Assembly: GCF_008802355.1 (NCBI RefSeq)
Contig: NZ_VZRA01000003.1
Coordinates: 356,374 to 420,373, forward strand
DNA from: Oryzomonas sagensis
GTDB taxonomy: Bacteria; Desulfobacterota; Desulfuromonadia; Geobacterales; Pseudopelobacteraceae
Direction of reading: 5' to 3'
Length of the DNA: 64,000 nt
Below, piece after piece: positions 1 to 8,998 of the stretch. Under the pieces are notes generated by a model that was given only the letters and a program-made list of their open reading frames with translations, was not told the origin of the DNA and made no database searches. The translations under genes were made by a program, and so were the position numbers. Each line of letters begins with the position of its first letter. The stretch's first letter is position 1.

Positions 1-235
1 GGCCCATGGTCGCCGCGTAAAGTTCTACTTTGCCACCCAGGTCGCTACCCGTCCACCTTCCTTTGTCATCTTTACCAATCAGCCGGACAGCATTCATTTT
101 TCCTATGAACGCTATCTGGTCAACCGCTTCAGGGAAGCCTTTGGTTTCGACGGCGTGCCGATCCGGCTTATCTTCAGAGGACGCGAAAAAAACGGCGCTG
201 CCCGCCACCCCCTGGCCAAGCGTGAGCGGCATTGA
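1..235 (+). CDS. der: GTPase Der (EngA), C-terminal fragment
   Basis: The first 235 bases encode the last 77 residues of an open frame that enters from outside the window. The peptide contains [18 protein letters not shown], and [18 protein letters not shown] followed by GVPIRLIFR. This is the signature of the KH-like C-terminal domain of Der/EngA, the double-GTPase needed for 50S ribosome maturation. Both G domains lie upstream of the window and cannot be judged. The stop TGA is at 233-235, and the next gene begins 80 bases later on the same strand. The identification rests on this C-terminal motif set alone, but it is distinctive. Confidence 0.9.
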   Translation, partial: AHGRRVKFYFATQVATRPPSFVIFTNQPDSIHFSYERYLVNRFREAFGFDGVPIRLIFRGREKNGAARHPLAKRERH

Positions 236-315
236 TAAAGGCTTTACTTGCCAATATCGATGGTTTACAATTCAGTCCATTTTTTGCATCACCACACAGG
301 TAGGGGCATTTCCGT

Positions 316-1383
316 ATGAGTCTTGTCGGAAACCTTGAAGAGCTTGGACTGGGCGAGATTCTGCAACTGATCAGCCTCAGTCGGAAGACCGGGGTGCTTT
401 CCCTCCGCAGCGGGGGGCGTGAAGGAACGATCGTCTTCAGGCATGGGCTGGTGGTAAAGGCGCTCTCGTCCGCCTCAAGGATGGGGCTGGGGGAATTGCT
501 TGTCCAGAGGGGCGTCATAGACCATGATACCCTCGACAAGGCCTTGGAACTCCAGAAGGAACGGGGCTTCAGCGAACACCTGGGAATAATCCTGACCAAA
601 CGTTTCTCTGTGGTCCACGAAACCATTGAAGAGGTCGTCCGCGAACAGATCGAACAGCTTGTCCTGTCACTTTTCACCTGGCTTGAGGGAACGTTCGATT
701 TTGAGCCTCAGGATAATATCGAGGCCATTGACGAGGGTATTGTCGACCCGCTGCAGTTCATGCTTTCCAAGGGGCTTAACCCGCAGTTTCTGGCCATGGA
801 AGGGACCCAAGTCGCCCAGGCCGCCAGCGAGAGCCGCGCCGCCGTCGAAGCGGGCCACGATAGCGGCGGCACCGATGAGGCGGAAATCTCCTTCAACCTA
901 TCCGATGTGGTCCACACGCCGGAGACCATACCCGAAGAGGCAATCGCCCGCCCGTTGGTGATTGTCGACGATGACGGCACGACATTAAAGACACTGGCGG
1001 AATTGCTGCGGGAAAACGGCTACGAAGTCCATGCCATGACCAGCAGCGAGGATACGCTGATCAGGGTCGATAATCTCTATCGCGGCGGCGGGTATCCCCT
1101 TGTTCTCGTGGATCTGATCATGCCCCGGATGGACGGTTCGGGGGTCCTCGGCGGGATTGAGCTGCTGGAACTTCTCCACAACAATTTCACGGACATCCCC
1201 ATAGTGGTGATGACCGACTACCATCACGCGGAAGCGGAAAAGAGGGTCAGCGACATGGGCTACCGCTGCGTGATGAAACCCCACCGCGCCGAATGTTCTT
1301 CACCTGAAAGCCTGCGGGCATTTCTGCCGTCGCTTCTGGAAGCGTTGCAACGCTCGGAAGCGGGTGAAGCGGCACGGGTATGA
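316..1383 (+). CDS. DUF4388 domain response regulator
   Basis: This 355-residue cytoplasmic protein opens with a DUF4388 (PatA N-terminal-like) domain at about residues 1-130. It starts SLVGNLEELGLGEILQLIS, as is typical of the family. A C-terminal receiver domain spans about 212-350, with an acidic pocket at D218-D220, a phospho-acceptor Asp at about 266 (LVLVDLIMPRMDG), a Thr at about 300 and a Lys at about 321. A loop of roughly ten residues after the phospho-Asp is longer than usual. It is the first gene of the chemosensory operon and may be a CheA target or an adaptor. The output of DUF4388 is unknown, so the role is inferred from position. Confidence 0.85.
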   Translation: MSLVGNLEELGLGEILQLISLSRKTGVLSLRSGGREGTIVFRHGLVVKALSSASRMGLGELLVQRGVIDHDTLDKALELQKERGFSEHLGIILTKRFSVVHETIEEVVREQIEQLVLSLFTWLEGTFDFEPQDNIEAIDEGIVDPLQFMLSKGLNPQFLAMEGTQVAQAASESRAAVEAGHDSGGTDEAEISFNLSDVVHTPETIPEEAIARPLVIVDDDGTTLKTLAELLRENGYEVHAMTSSEDTLIRVDNLYRGGGYPLVLVDLIMPRMDGSGVLGGIELLELLHNNFTDIPIVVMTDYHHAEAEKRVSDMGYRCVMKPHRAECSSPESLRAFLPSLLEALQRSEAGEAARV

Positions 1384-1498
1384 TGCCGCAGTTTTGTGGC
1401 GCACGAGGGGATATCGTATCGACTATGGTGAAGAGCTTTAATGAACCAATCACGTGTGGCGCTGAGGTATGATGCTTGTGGGTACGACAGGTGAAGCG

Positions 1499-1870
1499 GT
1501 GAACAGAAAGACAATACTCATTACGGACGACTCCACGGCGCTTCGGGCCATGCTGGTGTCCATCATCGAATCTCTGGGCGATTTCCGCATCGTAGAGGCT
1601 GCCAATGGTTTCGAGGCCCTGCGCCTTCTGCCGCGGGAACACGTCGACCTGATCTTCACGGACATCAATATGCCTGATATCAACGGTCTGGAACTGCTCA
1701 GCTATCTGCGCAACAACCCCAATTACGAGCACATACCGGTCATCATCATCTCCACGGAAGGAAGCCAGGGCGATATAGAAAAAGGCAGATTGCTCGGCGC
1801 CAATGAATATGTCGTCAAACCGTTGGATTGCTCTGACCTGAAGCATATCATCGTGAAATATCTGGGATGA
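1499..1870 (+). CDS. CheY-like single-domain response regulator
   Basis: This is a stand-alone receiver domain of 123 residues. It has the acidic pair D10/D11, phospho-acceptor D55 (LIFTDINMPD), a Ser-Thr switch pair at 85-86 and Lys108 (VVKPLD). I place the start at the GTG at 1499, which has AGGTGAAG just upstream and gives a normal CheY N-terminus. An ATG at 1469 would add ten residues not expected for the family. The gene lies 26 bases before cheA and is most likely its phosphorylation target. No DNA-binding or enzymatic output domain is present, so it should signal by protein contact. Confidence 0.88.
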   Translation: MNRKTILITDDSTALRAMLVSIIESLGDFRIVEAANGFEALRLLPREHVDLIFTDINMPDINGLELLSYLRNNPNYEHIPVIIISTEGSQGDIEKGRLLGANEYVVKPLDCSDLKHIIVKYLG

Positions 1871-1895
1871 TCACCTGAGATGACGGACACCCTCC

Positions 1896-3998
1896 ATGGC
1901 TGACAACAATAACCCCCTTATAAGCAAAGCCGTACGGGACTTTCTGGCCGAAGCCGAGGAAATTGTCGAGCACCTCGGTTCCGAACTGGCCGATCTCGCC
2001 GATGTGGCCGACAATGGCGATGTGGACCCCGACCTGCTGAATGCCATCTTCCGGGGAGCTCACTCCCTGAAGGGGTTGGCCGGCATGTTCGGCTTTGCGG
2101 ACATTTCCGAATTGTCCCACAATATGGAGAATCTTCTGGACTGGCTTCGGCTCGGCAAGCTCAAGCTCGATGCCGGAGTGATCGGAGTATTGCTCGAAGC
2201 CCACGATGTTCTGCTTTCCCTCGTGCGGAGCCTGCCCGAAGGGGAGGGGGGGGGCGAGCCTGACGGAAAGATCTCGGCCTGCACGGCCAGGATCAATGCC
2301 TGCCTGGAAGAACCGAACCGCGATGCGGCGCAGGCTTCGCCCCTGGAGGCCCTGGGGCTTTCCGAGCAGGTGTTGAAATCCCTCACGGAATATGAGGAAC
2401 ATCGCCTGTTGGAGAATCTCTCCAAGGGCAAGAACATCTACCGTGTCCATGCCTCCCTCGAACTGGCGACCTTTGATCAGGACCTGGCGGCGATTTCCGA
2501 CGCGATCAAGACCTGCGGCGAGATTATCAGTACCCTGCCCAGCATGAGCAGCAACATGGAAACCAACATCGATTTCGATATCCTGGCCGGTTCCGCTCAT
2601 GCCTTGGAAGAATTTGCGCCGGCCGTCCGGCACGACAGTGTGACCGTGGCGCTCTTGAACGGCGATCCGGAACAGCCGGCCGCTGGTGCGGCCACCGCTC
2701 CCCCAAAAAACGGGAACGAAGAACCGGCAAACCTTCCCGCGCCCCCGGACGCTCTGCCGGCCCCTGCCCCGGCAAGCCCGGCCGCCGGGACGCCCCCCCT
2801 GTCCGCCAAGAGCATCAGCCGCACGGTCCGTGTGGATATCGGCAAGCTTGACGAGTTGATGAACATCGTCGGCGAGCTTGTCCTGGCCCACTCCTCCATT
2901 GCCGCCTTGGCGGAGCGGTTGCGGAACGAGCGTTTTTCCCGGGTAGCCGTCGAGCTCGGCAAGTCCGCCAAGGTGCTGGAGCGCAAGTTGACCGACCTAC
3001 AGAAAGGGGTCATGGATATTCGCATGATCCCGGTAGGACAACTCTACGAGAAGATGTCCCGCATTGTCCGCACCATTTCCCGCGAACAGGGCAAAAAGGT
3101 TGAACTGCTCTTCTACGGGGCGGATACGGAACTGGACAAACTGATCGTGGAGGATATCTCCGACCCGATGATGCACATCATCAGAAACGCCATCGACCAC
3201 GGCATCGAGAGCCCGGAAAAGCGGCTGGCGGCCGGCAAGCCTGAAAAGGGCGTCATAAAAATTTCCTCGTTCCAGAAGGGAAACCACGTTGTTATCGAGG
3301 TGGAGGACGATGGCGGCGGGATCGATATCGACAAGGTCAAGGACCGGGCGCTCCAGAAGGGCTTTGTGCAGGATCTGGGCGCCGTTTCCGACAAGGACGC
3401 GCTCGATTTCATCTTCCTTCCCGGCTTTTCCACCACCGACCAGGTGAGTGAGGTCTCGGGACGCGGTGTCGGTATGGACGTGGTCAGAAACAATATCGCC
3501 GCTATTTCGGGCATGGTCGATATTGAGACCACGAAAGGGCGGGGTACCCGCTTCATCATCACCCTGCCGATCACCCTGGCCATCATCAAGTCCCTGATCA
3601 TCTCCTGTGCCGGCAGAACCTACGCCTTGCCGGTGACCTCGGTGCTGGAATCGCTGCTTTTGACCGGCGGTGATATCAAGACCGTGGAGCGCCGTGAAGT
3701 CACGCAACTGCGTGATACGACCCTGCCGCTTCTCCGGCTGGAGGAGTTCCTCTGTCTGAACCGCCGGTCGGACCGCCCCGAGGAGTTCTATGTCGTGGTG
3801 GTCGGCGTAGCCGAAAAGCGGCTGGGCGTCGTGGTGGACGAACTGCTTGGCCAGCAGGACATCGTGATCAAGTCCTTGGGCGATGGCTTCAGGCGGTTTC
3901 CCGGCATCGCCGGAGCGGCCGATCTCGGGGATCAGCGCACGATCCTGGTACTGGATGTGGGCGGCATGGTCAACGATACCTTGAGATCCGGGAGCTGA
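1896..3998 (+). CDS. cheA: Chemotaxis-type histidine kinase CheA
   Basis: This 700-residue kinase of a chemosensory array has the expected order of domains. An Hpt domain at about 1-110 carries the phosphorylated His56 in RGAHSLKGLAG. A linker follows, rich in Pro and Ala at about 250-300. The dimerisation helices (VDIGKLDELMNIVGELV) start at about 310. The ATPase domain has MHIIRNAIDHG, a VEDDGGGID box and GRGVGMDVV. A CheW-like regulatory domain fills the end from about 565. There is no recognisable CheY-binding P2 domain of the E. coli type between 120 and 290. It is transcribed with two CheW adaptors, CheR and CheB, but no receptor gene is adjacent, so receptors must be encoded elsewhere. 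Confidence 0.95.
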   Translation: MADNNNPLISKAVRDFLAEAEEIVEHLGSELADLADVADNGDVDPDLLNAIFRGAHSLKGLAGMFGFADISELSHNMENLLDWLRLGKLKLDAGVIGVLLEAHDVLLSLVRSLPEGEGGGEPDGKISACTARINACLEEPNRDAAQASPLEALGLSEQVLKSLTEYEEHRLLENLSKGKNIYRVHASLELATFDQDLAAISDAIKTCGEIISTLPSMSSNMETNIDFDILAGSAHALEEFAPAVRHDSVTVALLNGDPEQPAAGAATAPPKNGNEEPANLPAPPDALPAPAPASPAAGTPPLSAKSISRTVRVDIGKLDELMNIVGELVLAHSSIAALAERLRNERFSRVAVELGKSAKVLERKLTDLQKGVMDIRMIPVGQLYEKMSRIVRTISREQGKKVELLFYGADTELDKLIVEDISDPMMHIIRNAIDHGIESPEKRLAAGKPEKGVIKISSFQKGNHVVIEVEDDGGGIDIDKVKDRALQKGFVQDLGAVSDKDALDFIFLPGFSTTDQVSEVSGRGVGMDVVRNNIAAISGMVDIETTKGRGTRFIITLPITLAIIKSLIISCAGRTYALPVTSVLESLLLTGGDIKTVERREVTQLRDTTLPLLRLEEFLCLNRRSDRPEEFYVVVVGVAEKRLGVVVDELLGQQDIVIKSLGDGFRRFPGIAGAADLGDQRTILVLDVGGMVNDTLRSGS

Positions 3999-4002
3999 GG
4001 CC

Positions 4003-4803
4003 ATGTATAAAGCCTTTTTCGGATTCCGGGAGAAGCCGTTCAGCAAGACCCCCGACCCTCGTTTTCTTTTTCTCAGCGCGGGGCATGAAGAGGCCTTGGC
4101 CCGCCTGGAGTTTGTGCTGGAGGAACGGGAAATAGCCGTCCTTACCGGCGAGATCGGTTGCGGCAAGACAACGCTCTCCCGGGCGCTTATGGACCGGCTT
4201 GGTGATGGCTACCGCTTCTGTTACATCGTCAATCCGCGCCTGACGGGACTGGAATTCCTGCGGACCACGGCCCGCCTGCTCGATATCGAGGAGCCGGCGG
4301 CGCTCAAGGACGAATTGCTTGAGCAGATCAATACGGTCGTCTACGACAGCTACCAGAAGGGGATTTGCCCGGTCATCGTGGTCGATGAAGCCCAGATGAT
4401 CTCCGATGCGGAGGTGTTTGACGAGATCCGCCTGCTGACCAATTTCCAGCTGGATGACCGCAATCTGCTCGCGGTGATCATCATGGGGCAGCCGGAATTG
4501 CGTCCCATGCTGGCTTCGTCCCGGTTCGAGCCCCTGCGGCAGCGGATCGCCCTCAATTACCATCTGGAGCCGCTTACGCTGGAAGAAACCATGGAATATC
4601 TCGATTTCAGGCTTGAAAAGGCCGGCGGTATGCCCGGTTTATTCACCCCCGACGCTGTCCAGAAGATATTCGAGATTACCGGCGGCGTCCCGCGCAAGAT
4701 CAACTCCATTGCAACCAATGCCCTGTTGGTCGCCTACGGCAACGACGCAGCCCTGATCGATTCGACGGTCATCGATGAAATTAAAGACGAACTGATGATG
4801 TAG
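4003..4803 (+). CDS. ExeA-like AAA ATPase
   Basis: This 266-residue AAA ATPase is of the ExeA/GspA family. It starts with the family hallmark MYKAFFGFREKPFSKTPDPRF. Walker A is GEIGCGKT at 49-56 and Walker B is VIVVDEAQ at about 124-131. A sensor-like MGQPEL lies at 161-166 and an RQR stretch at 179-181. ExeA proteins usually carry a C-terminal peptidoglycan-binding region and help assemble secretin channels; this one ends after the ATPase domain. It begins four bases after cheA and sits 15 bases before a cheW, so it is co-expressed with the signalling proteins. Its job there is unknown. It might couple the array to envelope structures, but that is inference. Confidence 0.85.
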   Translation: MYKAFFGFREKPFSKTPDPRFLFLSAGHEEALARLEFVLEEREIAVLTGEIGCGKTTLSRALMDRLGDGYRFCYIVNPRLTGLEFLRTTARLLDIEEPAALKDELLEQINTVVYDSYQKGICPVIVVDEAQMISDAEVFDEIRLLTNFQLDDRNLLAVIIMGQPELRPMLASSRFEPLRQRIALNYHLEPLTLEETMEYLDFRLEKAGGMPGLFTPDAVQKIFEITGGVPRKINSIATNALLVAYGNDAALIDSTVIDEIKDELMM

Positions 4804-4818
4804 AAGGATTCCAACCGC

Positions 4819-5574
4819 ATGAACCTGGCAAAGATTCGGCAAAAAGTCCAAAACAGAGAGGCCCGGGAGCGGACTGTCGAAGCGGAGCGCATCAGTCTGG
4901 ACGCGCCGCCGTTGGAGGCGCCTTCACTCCAGGTCGCCGCCGCCCCTTCTCCCGTTGCCGCTGATGATCGCCCGTCCGTTGCCGATACGGCGGTCGCAGT
5001 GATTCCTGAAAGCCGGCAAAACCCCTTGCCGAGGCGGGCCAGGAATATCGATCCTCTCGACATCATCCTCGCGGGGCGGGCAGCGGCCGGATGCGACGAC
5101 GACCTGCCGCTGGCGTCCGAAGGCCAGGTGGTCGCCGAGGTATCGGAGTACGAGGAAATACTCTGTTTCCGGATATCGGACGAGATATACGGCATCAACA
5201 TCATGGAACTCAAGGAGATCATCAAACCCCGTGAGACGACCGAGGTCCCCCGTGCCCCGCTGTTTATCATGGGGGTGATTTCCCTGCGCGGCGTCATCAT
5301 TCCCATATTCAACATGCGTGAACGCCTTGGCCTCCCTCTGGGGGACCGCACCGGCCGGGAACGTATTGTGATCGCGAAGCGCAACGAAGGGTTCGCCGGC
5401 CTGTTGGTGGACGAGGTTATTCAGGTCGTGCGTATCGGGAAAGAGGAACGCGAACCCGCTCCAGCCGTTCTTGAGGGGATTGACCGGGATTTTGTCTGCG
5501 GCATCGGCCGCACCGGAACCATGATGATCATTCTGCTCAATGTGGCAAGCATTACCGATATCAACCTCTGCTGA
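4819..5574 (+). CDS. cheW: CheW-like adaptor with N-terminal extension
   Basis: This 251-residue protein has a CheW domain at roughly 112-250. Matching features are LCFRISDEIYGINIMELKEI, then ISLRGVIIPIFNMRERLGL. An unrelated Ala/Pro-rich leader of about 105 residues precedes it, starting with the basic segment MNLAKIRQKVQNREARERT. CheW proteins bridge receptors and CheA at the inner membrane. The long leader is about as long as the domain itself and looks unstructured, so it may tether or localise the adaptor. A second, shorter CheW follows at 5648, so the operon supplies two non-identical adaptors. Confidence 0.9.
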   Translation: MNLAKIRQKVQNREARERTVEAERISLDAPPLEAPSLQVAAAPSPVAADDRPSVADTAVAVIPESRQNPLPRRARNIDPLDIILAGRAAAGCDDDLPLASEGQVVAEVSEYEEILCFRISDEIYGINIMELKEIIKPRETTEVPRAPLFIMGVISLRGVIIPIFNMRERLGLPLGDRTGRERIVIAKRNEGFAGLLVDEVIQVVRIGKEEREPAPAVLEGIDRDFVCGIGRTGTMMIILLNVASITDINLC

Positions 5575-5647
5575 AGCACGCCGGTCCCGGCCCTGCCGGC
5601 CGCTGTTCACCACTATGGCTGTTTGAACGGAGCCGCACGAATAGATT

Positions 5648-6118
5648 ATGAAAACAGATCTGCAGAACATAGAGTTGGCGTGTTTCAGCCTGGGTAACAG
5701 GCTCTTTGCGGTGGATATCATGCGCATCAAAGAGATCATCCTGCCCCAGAAGCTTTCCGGTCTGCCCCGGGAGTCGGACCTGCTGGAAGGGGTCATCAAC
5801 CTGCGCGGCGAATTGATTCCGGTCATGGACATGCGGAATCGTTTCGGCATGCCGAAAGCCGATGAGCGCGAGCGCGTCCCGGGCCGACTCCTGATCGTCT
5901 CGCTTCAGGGACAGATGCTGGCTCTGGCGGTGGATAACGTCCAGGAGGTCATCACCGTTCCGGCGGGCGAGATCAAACCCGCTCCCGATATCACCGAAGG
6001 AATCGGCATGGAATACGTTTTGGGGATGTGCCTTTCACATGAGCAGATGTTCATGATCCTGGACATCGACTCCCTGCTTGCCCCCTCTGATATGCGCCTG
6101 GAGTCGCTTCGTGGATAA
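5648..6118 (+). CDS. cheW: CheW-like adaptor
   Basis: This 156-residue protein is essentially a single CheW domain. It contains LACFSLGNRLFAVDIMRIKEI near the start, then INLRGELIPVMDMRNRFGM. It should link receptors to the CheA of this operon. Relative to the upstream CheW it lacks the long N-terminal leader. The stop overlaps the likely GTG start of the HEAT-repeat gene at 6111 by eight bases, which suggests translational coupling. The 73-base gap before it holds no obvious terminator. Confidence 0.92.
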   Translation: MKTDLQNIELACFSLGNRLFAVDIMRIKEIILPQKLSGLPRESDLLEGVINLRGELIPVMDMRNRFGMPKADERERVPGRLLIVSLQGQMLALAVDNVQEVITVPAGEIKPAPDITEGIGMEYVLGMCLSHEQMFMILDIDSLLAPSDMRLESLRG

Positions 6119-8123
6119 TCGGGAAGATATACGCACCGCCCTCAAATCAGCCGACGAAGAACTGCGGCGCGCGGTCATCGATTCCCTGCGCGGCAGGAAC
6201 CTGGAGGATGTGGGCGAGTTTGTTTTTACCGCCATGGGCGATGGCAGCTGGCGGGTGCGCAAGGAAGCGGTCAATGTGTTTGTGGCGGCAGAGCCCTCCG
6301 GCCATTTTATCGCCGAACTGCTGGAACTGTTGCGCGATGAGGGCAATGCCGGGCTGAGAAATTCCGCTGCCGAGGCTATTGTCTTGCTTGGGGCGCGGGC
6401 GGCCCTCCAGTTGAAAACCCTTGCCGCCGACCCCGATGCCGGCGTGCGGAAGTTCGTGGTCGATGTCATGGGGGGGATCGGGGACGTCGAGTTCATCCCG
6501 GTGCTGCTGGCCGCCCTCTATGACTCCGATGTGAACGTTTCCGCCGCCGCAGCCGAACATCTGGGCACCATCGGCGACGCCGGGGTGGTGCCGGAACTGC
6601 TCGCGGCAATCGCCGCGAATGAAAACGCCTTCTTTCGTTTCAGCGTCCTGTCCGCCCTGGGAAAACTCGGGACCCCGGGGCCGGTGCCGGAGGAGATCAA
6701 GAAGCTTGTCGGGCAGGATATCTTCAGCAAGGTGCTCTATGACTGCCTCGGGAGCATCGGTGACCATACGGCCGCACCCATTCTCCTGGAGGGCTTTCTC
6801 TCCAGCCAGAAGAGCGCCCGTTGCGCTGCCGTCAAGGCCTTCAACCGTATCCTGCTCCGTTCCGGCGCCATGGAACGTCAGCGACTCCAGGGGGCAGTGC
6901 GCCGCCTGTCGGGCGGCGAGGTCGTGCCGGCTTTCATGGAACTGCTGGAGGTGGAAGGGCATGATACCGCCCTGGCGGAAGCGGTAACGAACCTGCTGGG
7001 GGTTATCGGCGACCCGCGCGCCGCTGTGCCTCTTTTGGCGGCATATCTCACCGAACGGCTTTCGAGTTTGGCGCTCAACGCCCTTTCGGCTTTAGGCCCC
7101 GCCGGCATGGATACGTTGCGGGAAATCTATCCCAACGCCGACGAAAAGGTGTGCGGCGCCATCTGTACGCTGTTTGGGGAATTGGGCTACCCCGGGGGAG
7201 ACGACCTGATTCGCAGCGCCTTGCGCAGCCCCTCGCCGCTGGTGCGCAGGTCCGCGGTACAGGCCGCCGGCCGGCGGGGACTATCGGACTGCATCCCGGA
7301 GATCATCGGGCTGCTCGAAGAGGCGGACGATGGCTTCTGCGGCGCCATCATCTCCTGCCTTCAACTCCTGGCCCAAAAGGACAGCAACCCCGTCAGGGCG
7401 GTTGCGCGCCAATTGGCCGATTCCGAGCAGCCACAGCGCCGCCGCGACGCGGCCTCGCTCTTTGCCGCCCTGCGTGACGGCGACTACCTGTCGCGGCTCG
7501 TCAAGGACGAGGATCCCTCCGTGCGGCAGACCTCGGCGGCTGCCATTGGGAAGCTCCATATTCCCTCCCTGCAGGGGGTGTTGCAGATTGCCCTGGTGGA
7601 CGAGACCCCGGAGGTGCGCATGGTGGCGGCCGAGGCCTTGGGTGAATCGGGGAACGCCGCTGCCCTCGAGCCTTTGAGGCTGGCCCTGCGCGATGACGAC
7701 TCCCGGGTGCAGTGCGCGGCCCTGAAAAGCATGACCCGCCTGGAACCGGCGGCTATTCTCGACGTGATCGAACCCCTGCTTCCCGCTGCCGGCGGTCTGC
7801 TCATGATCACCTGCCTTGAAGTGCTGGAGTCGTTAGGGGATGCCGCCGCCCTGGACCTGGTGGAGACGGTCCTGGATAACAGGGATGAAGAATTGGTCAT
7901 ATTGGCGTTCAACATCCTTGCCCGTCACGACAAGGACCGAATCCTGCGGAATGCCGAGCGGCTTTTTGCCCATCACCATGCCGGCATCAGGTATGACACG
8001 GCGGTGACTCTGGCGGGACTTGCCGGCCAACGGCCCCGGGCCGTTCTGAAAAACGCCCTCAGGAATGAAGGGAACAATCTGGTCAGGGACCTGATGAAAC
8101 GTCTGTTGAAAGGGGGCGCATGA
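6111..8123 (+). CDS. HEAT-repeat protein of the chemosensory operon
   Basis: This 670-residue protein consists almost wholly of HEAT/PBS-lyase-type repeats. Units of about 31 residues recur with patterns such as DPDAGVRKFVVDVMGGIGD, DDSRVQCAALKSM and DPSVRQTSAAAIGKL. I choose the GTG at 6111, with GGAG seven bases upstream. A TTG at 6078 would extend the frame far into the preceding cheW. Such alpha-solenoids are protein-interaction scaffolds with no catalytic residues. A HEAT-repeat gene beside cheR and cheB has parallels in other Deltaproteobacteria-type chemosensory clusters, as far as I recall. It ends by overlapping cheR by four bases. The partner is unknown. Confidence 0.88.
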   Translation: MDNREDIRTALKSADEELRRAVIDSLRGRNLEDVGEFVFTAMGDGSWRVRKEAVNVFVAAEPSGHFIAELLELLRDEGNAGLRNSAAEAIVLLGARAALQLKTLAADPDAGVRKFVVDVMGGIGDVEFIPVLLAALYDSDVNVSAAAAEHLGTIGDAGVVPELLAAIAANENAFFRFSVLSALGKLGTPGPVPEEIKKLVGQDIFSKVLYDCLGSIGDHTAAPILLEGFLSSQKSARCAAVKAFNRILLRSGAMERQRLQGAVRRLSGGEVVPAFMELLEVEGHDTALAEAVTNLLGVIGDPRAAVPLLAAYLTERLSSLALNALSALGPAGMDTLREIYPNADEKVCGAICTLFGELGYPGGDDLIRSALRSPSPLVRRSAVQAAGRRGLSDCIPEIIGLLEEADDGFCGAIISCLQLLAQKDSNPVRAVARQLADSEQPQRRRDAASLFAALRDGDYLSRLVKDEDPSVRQTSAAAIGKLHIPSLQGVLQIALVDETPEVRMVAAEALGESGNAAALEPLRLALRDDDSRVQCAALKSMTRLEPAAILDVIEPLLPAAGGLLMITCLEVLESLGDAAALDLVETVLDNRDEELVILAFNILARHDKDRILRNAERLFAHHHAGIRYDTAVTLAGLAGQRPRAVLKNALRNEGNNLVRDLMKRLLKGGA

Positions 8124-8998
8124 CTTTATCCCTGGATACAGGACAGCCCATGTCCGATGATGAGTTCCGGGTCATACGGGACAGTATTTACAGCCATTGC
8201 GGCATTTTTTTCGACGACGACTCAAAATACCTTCTGGAGAAGCGTCTTGCCCGCCGCCTGACCGCCCTGAGCCTGAATAATTTCCGCGAATATTATCACT
8301 TTTTGAAATACGACCGGAATAAAGACCAGGAAATGATGGACATCATGGATGTCCTTACGACCAACGAAACCTATTTCTTTCGGGAATCGTTCCAGCTTTC
8401 CGCTTTCACGGATGAAGTCGTTCCGGAACTCATCAGCGTAAAGTCGGCTCGGGGGGACCGAACGTTGCGCATCTGGAGCGCAGGCTGTTCAACGGGAGAA
8501 GAACCCTACACCATCGCCATGCTGCTGCGGGACATGCCCCGTTTGCGGGGGTGGAAGATCGAGATCATCGGCACCGACATCAGCCAGCGGGTCCTTCAGC
8601 ACGCCCGGCGCGGAGTCTACACGAAATCGTCGTTTAGGGCGACCGAAGAACGCTATATCAAACGTTTCTTTTACGAATATGACGGCGGGCTCAAGGTGAC
8701 GGACGATATCCGGGAAATGGTCACCATCAGCCATCTCAACCTCTTCGACAAGATCCGCATGATGATGCTCGGCAAGATGGATCTCATCTTCTGCCGCAAT
8801 GTGATCATCTATTTCGATCTGGCGGCCAAGAAGAGAGTCGTCGAAGAGTTTCACCGCTCCCTCCATGACGGAGGTTTCCTGCTTCTGGGGCATTCCGAGT
8901 CGCTGATGAACGTCACCACGCTTTTTACGCTGCGCCACTTCAAGAATGATATGATCTATCAGAAGCCGGAGCGCTCTGCACTGGGAGACGATTTATGA
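8120..8998 (+). CDS. cheR: Chemoreceptor glutamate methyltransferase CheR
   Basis: This 292-residue protein transfers methyl groups from S-adenosylmethionine to glutamates on chemoreceptors. It has an N-terminal helical domain (about 11-80) and a SAM-binding domain. The latter contains RIWSAGCSTGEEPYTIAM, IIGTDISQRVL and MDLIFCRNVIIYFD. The ATG at 8120 overlaps the end of the HEAT-repeat gene and has AAAGGGGG in front. An internal ATG at 8150 is a less likely start. The stop overlaps cheB in ATGA, so cheR and cheB should be translated together. Confidence 0.94.
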   Translation: MTLSLDTGQPMSDDEFRVIRDSIYSHCGIFFDDDSKYLLEKRLARRLTALSLNNFREYYHFLKYDRNKDQEMMDIMDVLTTNETYFFRESFQLSAFTDEVVPELISVKSARGDRTLRIWSAGCSTGEEPYTIAMLLRDMPRLRGWKIEIIGTDISQRVLQHARRGVYTKSSFRATEERYIKRFFYEYDGGLKVTDDIREMVTISHLNLFDKIRMMMLGKMDLIFCRNVIIYFDLAAKKRVVEEFHRSLHDGGFLLLGHSESLMNVTTLFTLRHFKNDMIYQKPERSALGDDL

